Below are positions 1 to 8,949 of a stretch of DNA of 64,000 nucleotides, in pieces. Made by a program: the position numbers and the translations under genes. Numbering within the stretch: the stretch's first letter is position 1; every line of letters starts with the position of its first letter. The stretch is from Fluviispira multicolorata (GTDB taxonomy: Bacteria; Bdellovibrionota_B; Oligoflexia; Silvanigrellales; Silvanigrellaceae): positions 81,372-145,371 of the forward strand of contig NZ_WFLN01000005.1 of assembly GCF_009208585.1 (NCBI RefSeq), in the 5' to 3' direction. The notes beneath the pieces are model-generated. The model saw only the letters and a list, made by a program, of their open reading frames with translations, did not search any database and was not told where the DNA came from.

Positions 1-115
1 AATAAATTCCTAAGAAAGAGACAATTGCTGATAGTATAAATGTAAAAGGAAATCTCAAATAGGACTTTTTTATATCTATTGCAATATTATTGGCAAAATT
101 ATTTTGGTTACTCAT
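1..115 (-). CDS. N-terminus of a membrane protein, truncated by the window edge
   Basis: An ATG at 113-115 on the minus strand, preceded by an AAGGA ribosome binding site, opens a frame that runs off the window start. The visible 38 residues begin MSNQNNFANN and pass through a segment rich in basic and hydrophobic residues (RFPFTFILSAIVSFLGIY) that looks like the start of a first transmembrane helix. The pattern resembles the N-terminus of DUF4153-type membrane proteins, but too little is visible to assign a family. Confidence 0.55.
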   Translation of the reverse strand, partial: MSNQNNFANNIAIDIKKSYLRFPFTFILSAIVSFLGIY

Positions 116-187
116 TTAATATTCCTTAATATGATTATTCATAGAAGATATTATTTTATCCATTTTTTAATTTGCATTCATATTGAG

Positions 188-217
188 ATGCATTTATTTA
201 AGAACCAATAAATGCAT
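188..217. repeat. 11-bp inverted repeat (hairpin)
   Basis: Positions 188-198 (ATGCATTTATT) and 207-217 (AATAAATGCAT) are perfectly complementary, with an 8-nt spacer. It lies between the end of the flavoenzyme gene at 408 and the start of the leftward gene at 115. There is no T-tract on either side, so it may be a weak terminator for the flavoenzyme transcript or an operator for the leftward gene. Apart from this the 116-407 interval shows only AT-rich sequence. Confidence 0.4.
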
Positions 218-407
218 AGAGAATACACAAGCAGATAGAACTATATACTAATGTCTATTGTCAATACATTAATTAGATATTTTCGGTAGAAGATGTCTTG
301 GGAAATTACTCTTTCAAAAAAATTTCTTCTTCAGGTTTATAATTTCCTTGGTATAGGATTAAATATTTATATTTAATCTATATATGGTGAAGATAAAACA
401 AATTTAA

Positions 408-2150
408 TTAAATCTTTAAGGATTCAATTAAAGGTGAAGAGAAAATATGGTAAGGATCATATTTTTGGTAAATAGCTGATGCTAATTCTAAATCTGATAC
501 CGGTGCAATTTCAGAATAAAAAGATTTTGAAATTTGATTCTCTATAAATAACTTATTTTTCCACACACTATTTCTTTCAAACGCCCAGCCTTTGGACCAT
601 TCCACTCGGACTGCTGCATATGGTTCTGAATAGTTTGCAAAAATCCACTGTTCGATATTCATATAAAATTCATTTGAATATGGTGTTCCTGGAAAAGTTA
701 GAATGTTTAGCCATATTCCCACATCCCATTCCGAATATTTTGAATTTTTTTTCAGCGAAGATAAAAGAGGTGGAAGGGCGCTTGTATTGATTATATCGTC
801 GCTTTCTTCAAGTCCTGTGACTCTAATTTCAACAGGACCATTTATTGGGTATATACTTCTTTCTCTATATTTTTCAATAAGATAGTTATAATAGGTATAG
901 AATTCATTCAATACGCGTTGAATATTTGATCTTTTTGTTAAAACAACATAGCCACTTTCTGTTACTCTAAGTGTGGAAGGTTTTACATAAAGCAATACGT
1001 TTTTAGACCATCCCCAAATATCAAAAGATTGATTGTATTCTAAGCCTCCGGCCGTTATAAAATATTCGAGCTTTCCAAATTGAGGTGTTATGCTTGTTTT
1101 TCCAGAGATAATAGTTTTAATCATTTTTGCTAATTCATCGCAAAGATTATCTGAAAATGGATAATTATATGGGCTCTTTACTTCCCTAGATGCTTTTGGT
1201 TTTTGTTCATCTGTTACACTCCAGACTTTAATCCAAGGTTTATCTGTAAATGGAAACCAAATTGCCTCCACTCGGCCATTTTTTTCAACCAATTTTGCAA
1301 AACTAAATTTGGATACTTCTTCTTTGCCAAATATTTCAGATGCTGGGATTCCTATGATGCTTTGGCAGCGCATTCTTTGATTTTTTCCAACTTGCAATGT
1401 GACTTCTGTAATAAATGCTCTACCTAGGTGCACTAAAAATGCTTGGCAATTAGGCTCTGATCTTTCAAATTTTTTTAGGATATATTTATTTGATTCGTTA
1501 TCTAATACAATTGCAGTCAGTGATATTATAAGATTGCTTAATGAGCCATAGCTATGGCCAAGAGAAAGACTGTTTTCATTTGCGGCTGCAACGGCACTTC
1601 CATGTCCATTGATTGCTAAGACGCCCCCTAAAGTTAACTCTCCGGGGGCGGGCGTCACTGTTAAACCAAGATCCTGTTCCTCCAGTGCGTTTAATAGATT
1701 TTCCATAGAAATTCCAGTTTCAGCTGTTACTTTACTAGGGAATTGTGATTTATCTATTTTGACTTTATTTAGATAAGGCTTTGTATCAATGAGTATGACA
1801 CGGCTTGACACATCTATTCCATTTGCAATTGTAAGAGGAGACCAATTGTGCATTTTGCCTTTAGGACGGACTTTATAATTATTATTTTTTGCCCAATTTA
1901 CAATTTGGAGAATTTCTAAAGAATTTTTTGGGGCATATGTCCACAATGCTCTTGCTTTTACTTCTCCAGACCAATTTTCAAATTTTTCAAGATAAGGAAC
2001 TATACCATTTGGAAAGTTTGGTAATTGAAGTGCATTTACTGAGTTAAAGCCAAAGGATTTAATTGTACTTACACTTGAACTCAATGCAGCAATTTTTGCT
2101 AAATTTGCAATGAATTTTCTTCGAGATGATTTGACTTTAATATTTTTCAT
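408..2150 (-). CDS. Tat-exported FAD-linked oxidoreductase, cholesterol oxidase type II-like
   Basis: This 580-residue protein has an N-terminal SRRKFIA twin-arginine motif followed by a hydrophobic stretch, so it is probably exported folded with its cofactor. The following region (about residues 60-240) is a vanillyl-alcohol-oxidase-type FAD domain. The segment around KVRPKGKMHNWSPLT matches the place where type II cholesterol oxidases attach FAD covalently through histidine. The GGVLAINGHGSA segment fits the pyrophosphate-binding part of this fold. The C-terminal half resembles the substrate-binding domain of the same enzymes. Known family members oxidise a sterol 3-hydroxyl group and release hydrogen peroxide; the substrate here is not proven and could be another alcohol. 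The start codon lies inside the end of the upstream gene (14-bp overlap), so the two are translated from one message. Confidence 0.8.
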   Translation of the reverse strand: MKNIKVKSSRRKFIANLAKIAALSSSVSTIKSFGFNSVNALQLPNFPNGIVPYLEKFENWSGEVKARALWTYAPKNSLEILQIVNWAKNNNYKVRPKGKMHNWSPLTIANGIDVSSRVILIDTKPYLNKVKIDKSQFPSKVTAETGISMENLLNALEEQDLGLTVTPAPGELTLGGVLAINGHGSAVAAANENSLSLGHSYGSLSNLIISLTAIVLDNESNKYILKKFERSEPNCQAFLVHLGRAFITEVTLQVGKNQRMRCQSIIGIPASEIFGKEEVSKFSFAKLVEKNGRVEAIWFPFTDKPWIKVWSVTDEQKPKASREVKSPYNYPFSDNLCDELAKMIKTIISGKTSITPQFGKLEYFITAGGLEYNQSFDIWGWSKNVLLYVKPSTLRVTESGYVVLTKRSNIQRVLNEFYTYYNYLIEKYRERSIYPINGPVEIRVTGLEESDDIINTSALPPLLSSLKKNSKYSEWDVGIWLNILTFPGTPYSNEFYMNIEQWIFANYSEPYAAVRVEWSKGWAFERNSVWKNKLFIENQISKSFYSEIAPVSDLELASAIYQKYDPYHIFSSPLIESLKI

Positions 2151-2583
2151 TGTATTTTCCTTGAAACTGTTGGCAACCTGCGATGAGATTGTAAGTTGTT
2201 TCTCGATTCAAAAACTGAATAGTTTCATCTCCAAATATATTAAAATTCGGTTTAAAAACCGTTCCCCAATATGAAATAACTGCTAAACTATTAGAATTTG
2301 TTACTTTGTAAAAATCACAAATTCTAGGAAGAGCAGCAATTCCAACATAAAAAGTATCACCCTTTTCAACTTCAATTGCTGTGCCATTTGTAATTGTAAA
2401 AGCAGATGAGCATGAATTACCAGAATGAGTACAAACCCACATCATGTATCCAGCACCAAATAATAGATCCACTCTTATAGAACTTTTTCCATTTTCTTGA
2501 TTGTTATATTCATTAGTACTATTTGAGTATGATGGGAAAATTAAAAATAAATTAAATATTATAAGTATAAAAATCTTAAACAT
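2137..2583 (-). CDS. Small secreted protein of unknown function
   Basis: The 148-residue product starts with a clear Sec signal peptide (about residues 1-20, MFKIFILIIFNLFLIFPSYS). The mature part has paired cysteines (WVCTHSGNSCSS, then one each near RICDF and AGCQQ), suggesting disulfides in the periplasm or outside the cell. It looks beta-rich and I recognise no family. It overlaps the start of the flavoenzyme gene by 14 bp and sits upstream of it, so the two secreted products are probably made together. It may be a partner or accessory of the oxidase; that is inference from the overlap only. Confidence 0.7.
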   Translation of the reverse strand: MFKIFILIIFNLFLIFPSYSNSTNEYNNQENGKSSIRVDLLFGAGYMMWVCTHSGNSCSSAFTITNGTAIEVEKGDTFYVGIAALPRICDFYKVTNSNSLAVISYWGTVFKPNFNIFGDETIQFLNRETTYNLIAGCQQFQGKYNEKY

Positions 2584-2632
2584 AAAATCTCCATTTAAGT
2601 TGTGAGAATAATATTGATATTAAGATGATTTA

Positions 2633-2652
2633 CATGTATAGTTAGATACATG
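2633..2652. promoter_or_regulatory. Short palindrome upstream of the secreted-protein/oxidase operon
   Basis: CATGTAT at 2633-2639 and ATACATG at 2646-2652 form a 7-bp inverted repeat with a 6-nt centre. It lies about 50 bp upstream of the start at 2583, where an operator would be expected. No matching regulator was identified. Confidence 0.3.
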
Positions 2653-2715
2653 CAAGATAAATATGAATATTGTGTAAACAAATAAATTGAGATTTTAGTT
2701 TTTTTTTAGATATTT

Positions 2716-3324
2716 TTACATTCCATTTGGGAAATTTTTTAAATCAATAATTCCACTGTCTCTTACTTTTTTTAATGCTGAAGAATATTCTATAAATAAA
2801 TTTGTTGTATATGAAATTCTTTTTCGAATATCAGAATCATTTGAACTTTGAGGTTCTTTGTCATTTAAAACATTATGGCAGTCACGAATAATGAGGTGTT
2901 CTGGAATATAGCATATACGGGTGTTTTTTGAGCTATTCATACGCAGTTCTGCTATGGGATAACTTCCACCCATTCCAGCAGACACAGAAACAATTAAACC
3001 TGCTTTATGTCCAACTTCATTCGCTTTACAAAGTAATAAAAAGTTTTTTACACCAGAAGGAGACATTCCATGCCATTCGGGAGTAACTATTATTATTCCG
3101 TCGGCTTCTTTTAATTTGCTTGATATTGGTTTCCAAATGCGAGCCCAATTTTCATCATTTCCATTGAGAAAATCATCATCAATGAATGGAATTGGATTTT
3201 TAGCCAATGAAATAATATCAACATTTAATTCTTTTTGATTTTTAATATTGGATTGGATATATAGTGAAACTTTCTCTGATTGTGATTTTTCTCTATGACT
3301 TCCTGATAAAATTATTATATTCAT
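2716..3324 (-). CDS. NADPH-dependent FMN reductase family protein
   Basis: A 202-residue flavodoxin-like protein. The N-terminal strand and phosphate-binding loop IILSGSHREKSQSEKV match the FMN-binding loop of the NADPH-dependent FMN reductase family. The block VTPEWHGMSPSGVKN corresponds to the family's P-E-Y-N-G-S...K-N flavin-contact loop, with W-H replacing the common Y-N. Such proteins reduce flavins, quinones or azo compounds in the cytoplasm. The length is typical. It stands between the flagellar operon and the secreted oxidase genes, reads in the same direction, and has its own upstream gap of about 95 bp, so it may be transcribed separately. Confidence 0.85.
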   Translation of the reverse strand: MNIIILSGSHREKSQSEKVSLYIQSNIKNQKELNVDIISLAKNPIPFIDDDFLNGNDENWARIWKPISSKLKEADGIIIVTPEWHGMSPSGVKNFLLLCKANEVGHKAGLIVSVSAGMGGSYPIAELRMNSSKNTRICYIPEHLIIRDCHNVLNDKEPQSSNDSDIRKRISYTTNLFIEYSSALKKVRDSGIIDLKNFPNGM

Positions 3325-3418
3325 TTATAATTACCTTTCATAAAAATGAGCATATCTCATTAATTCTGAATATTATCTTATTGCTTTACTATTAAATATC
3401 AATTGATAATTTAATATT

Positions 3419-4327
3419 TTATTTTAGAAATTCAAGTAAAGATGGGGTAAGCATTTTAGATGTCGCTTGGAGTGTAAAATTAACTGCACTTTCTGTGCGT
3501 TTTAAATCAAGTGCAGACTTTACCATATCTGCCCCTTCAATATTGTTATTGTCATTGTGTAATTGTGATTCACCACGATCAAGTCTTTCAGAAACATCCT
3601 CAAGAGAGACTCTTCTTGCACCCAAGGATGCTGTCATGGTCACAACAGAATTCATTATGCTATCGAGATCAACCATGGATTGATGCAATTTATCTCTATC
3701 CCATGAAAAAAGCGACTCATACATATTTTGAAGTATTGACACAAGTGGAGGACGCTTTCCATCAAATTCAGCTGGTACATCAAAAATTTCTCTTCCATTC
3801 ACATTAATAGGACGAAAACTATCTTCATCTACTTGAACAAAAATAATTCCGTCATCACCTAAATAATGCCCATCTGGCGAAATAGGAGGCTGAGTCGTTT
3901 GAAAACCACCAAAAACGTATTTATCGCTGTAAGATGTATTTCCTAAAATAATGACATGATTTAAAATTTGTCGAACTTCTGCAGCCACTGCTTTATGAGA
4001 TGGTTCATCATAAGTACTGTTGGATTGTTGAATGCCAAGTTCTTTTGCTCTAATTAAAGAATTATAAATGGATGAAAGTGCATCTTCCGTTTTAGATAAA
4101 TATCCTCTGCCAAAGTCTAATGTTTTTCTATATTGGTCTAAATTTGAAATTCTATTTCTATTACGTAGAACACGAATTGTTCCTACAGGGTCATCACTTA
4201 TTCTTTTTAATTTTCTTCCTGAAGCAGCTGTTTCGTTTACATCATCAGAAATAGCTTTCACATTTCCAATTCTGTCAGATGTAACTCCGTAACGATATTG
4301 TTCTGAAATTCTAGGTTGAAGAGCCAT
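3419..4327 (-). CDS. flgL: Flagellar hook-associated protein 3
   Basis: A 302-residue flagellin-like protein. The N-terminal helix pair (MALQPRISEQYRYG, then KRISDDPVGTIRVLRNRNRI) and the C-terminal helix (SALDLKRTESAVNFTLQATS) are the two coiled-coil ends conserved in flagellin and FlgL. The DDPVGT motif is characteristic. The central part is short, as in small FlgL proteins. FlgL forms the second junction ring between hook and filament after secretion through the flagellar export apparatus. It is the last gene of flgM-flgN-flgK-flgL and follows flgK by 25 bp. Confidence 0.95.
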   Translation of the reverse strand: MALQPRISEQYRYGVTSDRIGNVKAISDDVNETAASGRKLKRISDDPVGTIRVLRNRNRISNLDQYRKTLDFGRGYLSKTEDALSSIYNSLIRAKELGIQQSNSTYDEPSHKAVAAEVRQILNHVIILGNTSYSDKYVFGGFQTTQPPISPDGHYLGDDGIIFVQVDEDSFRPINVNGREIFDVPAEFDGKRPPLVSILQNMYESLFSWDRDKLHQSMVDLDSIMNSVVTMTASLGARRVSLEDVSERLDRGESQLHNDNNNIEGADMVKSALDLKRTESAVNFTLQATSKMLTPSLLEFLK

Positions 4328-4352
4328 AACTCCTCCTCAAAAAATAAATATA

Positions 4353-5780
4353 TTACCTCTTTAGATCGAGAACTGTTTTAAACATTTCATCAGCCGTTGT
4401 AATCACACGTGAACTCGCTGTAAACAAATGTTGATATTTTAATAAATTTGCAGCTTCATCATCTAAAGAAACACCTGAAACACTTTCACGTTGTGATTTC
4501 AAACGATCATAAACAATTTGGGAGGCTGTTGCTTCTTCTTTCGTTCTAAGCGCAGCGATCCCTATTTTACTTATCATTTTGTCATAAATACCAGTTATAG
4601 TAACAGTATTATTATCAAATAAGGGCTCGTAAAAAAGTTTAATAAGTTGATTCGCAATAACATTGTCACCTGGAGTATCAGATGACAAAGCAATGCCAAC
4701 TGCATTCGGATTGAAAACGATACCTGGATCGACTTCAATATCTTGGGCGGCTTCACCCGGTCCATTTAAACCTGCAAAAAAGTCTCTTCCTTTTAAATTG
4801 TGCATATCATTTATACCGTAACCTTTTTGATGTACTTCGTTAAATGCATCCGCAAAACCTTGAGCAAGCATATTTAGATCATCTCGCACTCTTTGCGCAT
4901 AACGATCTCGAATATCAAGTAATGCTCCCATTTTACCTTTGCTTATAAAGTGAGTCATATCAAAGTAACGTTCTTTTTCAAATTCTGAAATCGAAATATC
5001 TGGCATATGTGTAGGTGTATAAACATCTTCTATTTTAAAACGTGATGAAAGATTTCCTTCAACAAGTAAACATTCTGCAGGTCCGCGAACAGTAATTTGA
5101 TCATTTTTATCATGATATGCGTTGATATCAACTATACTGCCTATTTCTTTTATAAGTTTATCACGACGATCTTCTAGGTCATTTACATCTGTTAAGTTAC
5201 CGGCTCCCATTTCACGAATTTGTCCATTGAGCTTTGCAACTTCAGCTATTTTTTGATTCACTAGAGAAATTGTTTGTTTAATTTCTTCATTTGCATCTGT
5301 TTGAACCTGAACAACATTTGCATGTGCTGCATTAAATGCTTGAGAAAGTGCTTTACCATTTTCTATCATATTTATTCTTACAGAGGGCTCTTCTGGGAAA
5401 TTTGACAGTTCCCGAATTGAACTCACAAAACTTACAAAGCGATCGCGAACAGTGGAGGTTAAATCGGGATTGAAATAACTTTCAATTCTTTTTAGTCCTT
5501 CAGCTAATACTTCTGTTTTACTTTGAATTTGTATTTCTCGACGAAGCTGGCCTTCTATGAATTTATCATGTGCACGTTGAATAGATTGAATGCGTGCACC
5601 ATCACCAAAAACATGTAAACCATATTCAATTGGCCATTTCGTTTCTAAGTTAACAAGCTGTCTGCTGTAACCAGGAGTTTGTGCATTGGATATGTTATGT
5701 CCTGTTACATCAACACCTGTCCGAGAGTTTTGTAATGATTCACTGCCTAAATTTAAGATGTGGTTTAAAGTTGCAACCAT
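4353..5780 (-). CDS. flgK: Flagellar hook-associated protein 1
   Basis: A 475-residue FlgK. The N-terminus carries the rod/hook family signature (LQNSRTGVDVTGHNISNAQ followed by TPGYSRQ). The C-terminus (SGVSLDDEAANLLKYQHLF, then ITTADEMFKTVL) is the matching conserved helix. FlgK forms the first junction ring on the hook tip. The length is somewhat below the 550 residues of enteric FlgK, mainly in the variable middle. The gene lies 1 bp after flgN, its dedicated chaperone, and 25 bp before flgL. Confidence 0.96.
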   Translation of the reverse strand: MVATLNHILNLGSESLQNSRTGVDVTGHNISNAQTPGYSRQLVNLETKWPIEYGLHVFGDGARIQSIQRAHDKFIEGQLRREIQIQSKTEVLAEGLKRIESYFNPDLTSTVRDRFVSFVSSIRELSNFPEEPSVRINMIENGKALSQAFNAAHANVVQVQTDANEEIKQTISLVNQKIAEVAKLNGQIREMGAGNLTDVNDLEDRRDKLIKEIGSIVDINAYHDKNDQITVRGPAECLLVEGNLSSRFKIEDVYTPTHMPDISISEFEKERYFDMTHFISKGKMGALLDIRDRYAQRVRDDLNMLAQGFADAFNEVHQKGYGINDMHNLKGRDFFAGLNGPGEAAQDIEVDPGIVFNPNAVGIALSSDTPGDNVIANQLIKLFYEPLFDNNTVTITGIYDKMISKIGIAALRTKEEATASQIVYDRLKSQRESVSGVSLDDEAANLLKYQHLFTASSRVITTADEMFKTVLDLKR

Positions 5781-5781
5781 T

Positions 5782-6360
5782 TTAAGCTTTCACTCGAACA
5801 GAAGAATAATTATTGTTTTGGTTTAAGAGCGACTGTGCTTTTCCAAGCGAATCGTAATTCATGCCAACTTCAGCTTCTGACTGAAATAGACTGAGTGAGA
5901 GAGTAACATTACGCAATAATTTTTTAAGGATGACTTGATTTCTATATATTCTGGGGTAAATAAATTCGAATGTATTTTCATATTCTGCTTTTATTGAAAA
6001 AAACTGATCTTGAAGTTCTTTTAATTTGCAAAAGGTTTCAGAACTAATAAGTGACTGAATATTTTTTGTGTATGTAGAAAACGCTTGGGCAAAGAGATTT
6101 AATGAGAGCGTGAGTCCGCGACTGTCAAAAGCTATCATATAGCATATTTTTTTGATGAGAAGAAGTCTTTTTTCTTCGAGGGAGATCGCAATTCTTGATT
6201 TTTGATCTTTTAAAATAACAATTTTTTCTAAATAAGATAAATCATATTTACAAATAGCATTTTCTTCTTCATCTAAAATTGGAATAAATTCAGTGTATGT
6301 TACAATCTGTTTTTTTAATATATCATTAAATTGTGCAATAAGTGATATGAGTTCTTCCAT
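5782..6360 (-). CDS. flgN: FlgN-type flagellar export chaperone
   Basis: A 192-residue, almost wholly helical protein with no signal peptide. Sequence identity to FlgN is hard to judge by eye, but the pattern fits: an N-terminal helix LISLIAQFNDILKKQIVTY, an acidic/basic middle, and a C-terminal YDSLGKAQSLLNQ followed by a basic tail. That tail matches the Y-x-x-x-G segment common at FlgN C-termini. The position between flgM and flgK is the usual one for the chaperone that keeps FlgK and FlgL unfolded for export. Some doubt remains because FlgN proteins are poorly conserved. Confidence 0.8.
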   Translation of the reverse strand: MEELISLIAQFNDILKKQIVTYTEFIPILDEEENAICKYDLSYLEKIVILKDQKSRIAISLEEKRLLLIKKICYMIAFDSRGLTLSLNLFAQAFSTYTKNIQSLISSETFCKLKELQDQFFSIKAEYENTFEFIYPRIYRNQVILKKLLRNVTLSLSLFQSEAEVGMNYDSLGKAQSLLNQNNNYSSVRVKA

Positions 6361-6394
6361 TGCTTATGTCACTTTATAATTAATATGAATGAAT

Positions 6395-6763
6395 TTACCC
6401 AAAAATAATACTTGGATCTTTAGCTATTTCATCTCTTATTGCTTCTCTTAAAATTCCATCAGCAATTTTTCCTGAGTCAGGATTATATTCACCTTTGTTA
6501 ATCTGTTCTTTAAATTTTGCAACTTTATCTTCTCGGACATCAGGAGTTTCCTCAGCAATCTTCTTGGCCATGCTCAATTCTTTTGCGCGCGGAGAAATTT
6601 GAACATTGGCAGCATCTTTAACACTCGGAGCCTCTTTTGCCTTTGCATATGCTGTATGTGCTGCGTTTTTGGGCGCAGTTTTTTCTGCTTTTGCGGCTTC
6701 AGGAGCTGCAACTGCATTTGGGGTTGCTACTCCGCCTGAACCTTTAACTGTATTGACGCTCAT
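6395..6763 (-). CDS. flgM: Anti-sigma-28 factor FlgM
   Basis: A 122-residue protein. The C-terminal half contains the FlgM family core (VQISPRAKELSMAKKIAEE, then VAKFKEQINKGEYNPDSGKI and ADGILREAI) that binds and inhibits FliA. The N-terminal half is an Ala/Lys/Pro-rich low-complexity extension that makes it longer than the roughly 90-100 residues of enteric FlgM. FlgM is exported when the hook is complete, freeing sigma-28 for filament genes. It is the first gene of the flagellar operon, and a sigma-70-like promoter lies just upstream (6817-6845). Confidence 0.92.
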   Translation of the reverse strand: MSVNTVKGSGGVATPNAVAAPEAAKAEKTAPKNAAHTAYAKAKEAPSVKDAANVQISPRAKELSMAKKIAEETPDVREDKVAKFKEQINKGEYNPDSGKIADGILREAIRDEIAKDPSIIFG

Positions 6764-6816
6764 GGCATTCTCCTTTTCTATTGGTTTGCTTCAAGTTTAA
6801 CTTTATTTTAGAAAAC

Positions 6817-6845
6817 TTTAGATGCAATTTAGGCTTTTGTGTCAA
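6817..6845 (-). promoter_or_regulatory. Sigma-70-type promoter of the flgM operon
   Basis: Read on the minus strand, TTGACA (6845-6840) and TCTAAA (6822-6817) are separated by exactly 17 bp, a full consensus -35 and a four-of-six -10. It lies about 55 bp upstream of the flgM start. No sigma-28 consensus was seen next to it. Confidence 0.6.
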
Positions 6846-7199
6846 ATTTTTCTTGTGTGTAGGAAAGGATATTCACACTCAAAAAATTACCCAATTTAGG
6901 TATAAATAGAGGAAAAAAAGTTCCTTTATCCATTGCGCTAAAAAATTATTTTTATTTCAATTTAGAATTTCCTTTTGATAGCAAATTTAAGATCAAAAAA
7001 TTATGCAAAATAAATAAAATAAAGTTTGACGGCTAAAATAATTGACAAACTCTTAAAGTTGAAAAATAACAAACTAGATAATTAACTTCATTTAAGACGA
7101 TGAGAAAGCTATATGTCTAGGATTATTTCGTTTACTGGAATTTGAAGTTATTTTATGGTTCGATACAAATTGCATTTAGAGTTTTAGAGGAGAGCTGAG
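6846..7199. other. Intergenic region between divergent flgM and fadD
   Basis: AT-rich spacer between two divergent genes. A TTGACA occurs at 7042-7047 on the plus strand, but no good -10 follows at 16-18 bp. The fadD ribosome binding site (AGAGGAG) ends about 9 bp before its ATG. No RNA gene or long hairpin was seen. Confidence 0.5.
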
Positions 7200-8942
7200 A
7201 TGTCTGGTAGTGTATTTGAATGTGTTGAACGTCCATGGCATGATCATTATGGGCATGGTACAAATTGTGAATTAGAAAAATTTGAATATAACAATTTAGC
7301 CGAAATGGTTTCTAAAAATTCTGAGAAATGGAAAAATAGAATAGCCTATCGCATGATGCTACCTAATGGAATGGATAAATCTTTAACTTTTGCTGAAACG
7401 GATACTTTTTCTAACGCTTTTGCTGTTTATTTAAGAGAAGAATTGCATTTAAAGTCAGGTGATCGTGTGGCCATTCAATTGCCAAACTGTCTTGCTTATC
7501 CCATTGTTGTATTCGGATGTTTTAAGGCAGGGGTTGCTATTGTGAATGCGAATCCACTTTATACTGCTCATGAAATGCAGCATCAGTTTTTGGACAGCGG
7601 AGCAAAAGCCTTAGTCATTATTGATATGTTTGCCGATAAACTAAAACAAGTTATTCCTAATACAAAAATTGAAAAAGTTATTATTGTAAGTGTTGCAGAC
7701 CTTTTCGCACCAATTAAAAAAATATTAGTAAAAAGTGTCTTAAAATATGTTAGAAAGCAAATTCCAAATTGTGAAGTTCATGCCATTCCTTTTGAAGAAT
7801 CTCTTAATATTGGAAAAAAGGTTTTAAGAGAGAATAAAATTGATGTTATTAATTATTGGATAAATGTTACTTTAGATGATATTTGTGCTTTGCAATATAC
7901 AGGAGGAACCACTGGAGTTAGCAAAGGTGCAATGTTAACTCATAAAAATATTATTGCAAATATGTATCAAATTATTGAAATGGGTAAATCAAAAATTACA
8001 AATGGGCAAGAAGTTCTTTTAACAGTTTTACCATTGTATCATATTTTTGCATTTACAGTAAATTTAATAACATTTTTTAAAGTAGGTGGGGTGAGTGTTT
8101 TGATTCCTAACCCTCGTCCGCTTTTAAATATTAAGAAAGCTTTTGAAAAAGCAAATATTACTTGGATATCAGGAGTAAATACACTTTTTAATGGATTATT
8201 AAATGAAAAATGGTTTTCTGAAAACCCTCCTAAACATTTAAAGGCTTCAATTGCAGGGGGGGCAGCATTGCATAAAGCTGTTTCTGAAAGATGGAATAAA
8301 GTAACAAATACATCTGTTGTAGAAGGATATGGATTGACTGAAACTTCTCCTGTAGTTACTTTTAATCCTATTAATGGAATAGTGAAATCAGATACCGTTG
8401 GAGTGCCAGTGCCAGGCACTGATGTCGTGCTTATAAGTGAAGAAGGAAAGGTTGTGTCTGTTGGTGAAGTCGGAGAAATTGCAGTTAAAGGACCTCAGGT
8501 CATGGTAGGTTATTGGCAAAGACCTGAAGAGACATCGAAAGTTTTAAAAGATGGCTGGATGTTGACTGGTGATATTGCAGTCATGGATTCCGATGGGTAT
8601 ATTAAAATAGTTGATCGTAAGAAAGACATGATTCTTGTAAGTGGTTTTAATGTTTATCCGAATGAAGTGGAAGATTGTATTGCAAAATTACATGGAGTTG
8701 GTGAAGTTGCTGTCATCGGAATTCCCAATGAGAGAACAAGTGAGGCTGTAAAAGCTTTTATTGTTAAAAAGGATTCAGCTTTAACTGAACAACAAGTCAT
8801 TGAGCATTGTCGAAAATATATTACTTCATATAAAGTTCCAAAGCATGTAGAGTTTAGAAGCGAACTTCCAAAATCTCCAATTGGAAAAATATTACGCAAG
8901 AATTTAAGAACAGAAGAATTGAGTAAACCTCATAATGAGTGA
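7200..8942 (+). CDS. fadD: Long-chain fatty-acid-CoA ligase
   Basis: A 580-residue acyl-adenylate-forming enzyme. It has the ATP-binding motif YTGGTTGVSKGAMLTHKN, the second core motif GYGLTETSPVV, the hinge/ATP region TGDIAVMDSDGYIKIVDRKK with the fatty-acyl-CoA-synthetase signature that follows it, and the C-terminal catalytic lysine in PKSPIGKILRKNLR. It activates fatty acids to acyl-CoA for degradation or phospholipid synthesis. The length is that of FadD. A secreted GDSL esterase gene follows after 7 bp, so the pair may release and then activate fatty acids. Confidence 0.93.
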   Translation: MSGSVFECVERPWHDHYGHGTNCELEKFEYNNLAEMVSKNSEKWKNRIAYRMMLPNGMDKSLTFAETDTFSNAFAVYLREELHLKSGDRVAIQLPNCLAYPIVVFGCFKAGVAIVNANPLYTAHEMQHQFLDSGAKALVIIDMFADKLKQVIPNTKIEKVIIVSVADLFAPIKKILVKSVLKYVRKQIPNCEVHAIPFEESLNIGKKVLRENKIDVINYWINVTLDDICALQYTGGTTGVSKGAMLTHKNIIANMYQIIEMGKSKITNGQEVLLTVLPLYHIFAFTVNLITFFKVGGVSVLIPNPRPLLNIKKAFEKANITWISGVNTLFNGLLNEKWFSENPPKHLKASIAGGAALHKAVSERWNKVTNTSVVEGYGLTETSPVVTFNPINGIVKSDTVGVPVPGTDVVLISEEGKVVSVGEVGEIAVKGPQVMVGYWQRPEETSKVLKDGWMLTGDIAVMDSDGYIKIVDRKKDMILVSGFNVYPNEVEDCIAKLHGVGEVAVIGIPNERTSEAVKAFIVKKDSALTEQQVIEHCRKYITSYKVPKHVEFRSELPKSPIGKILRKNLRTEELSKPHNE

Positions 8943-8949
8943 GTAAATT

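Noticed and set aside
7042..7080. TTGACA upstream of fadD as a promoter
   Set aside because: No acceptable -10 hexamer lies 16-18 bp downstream.
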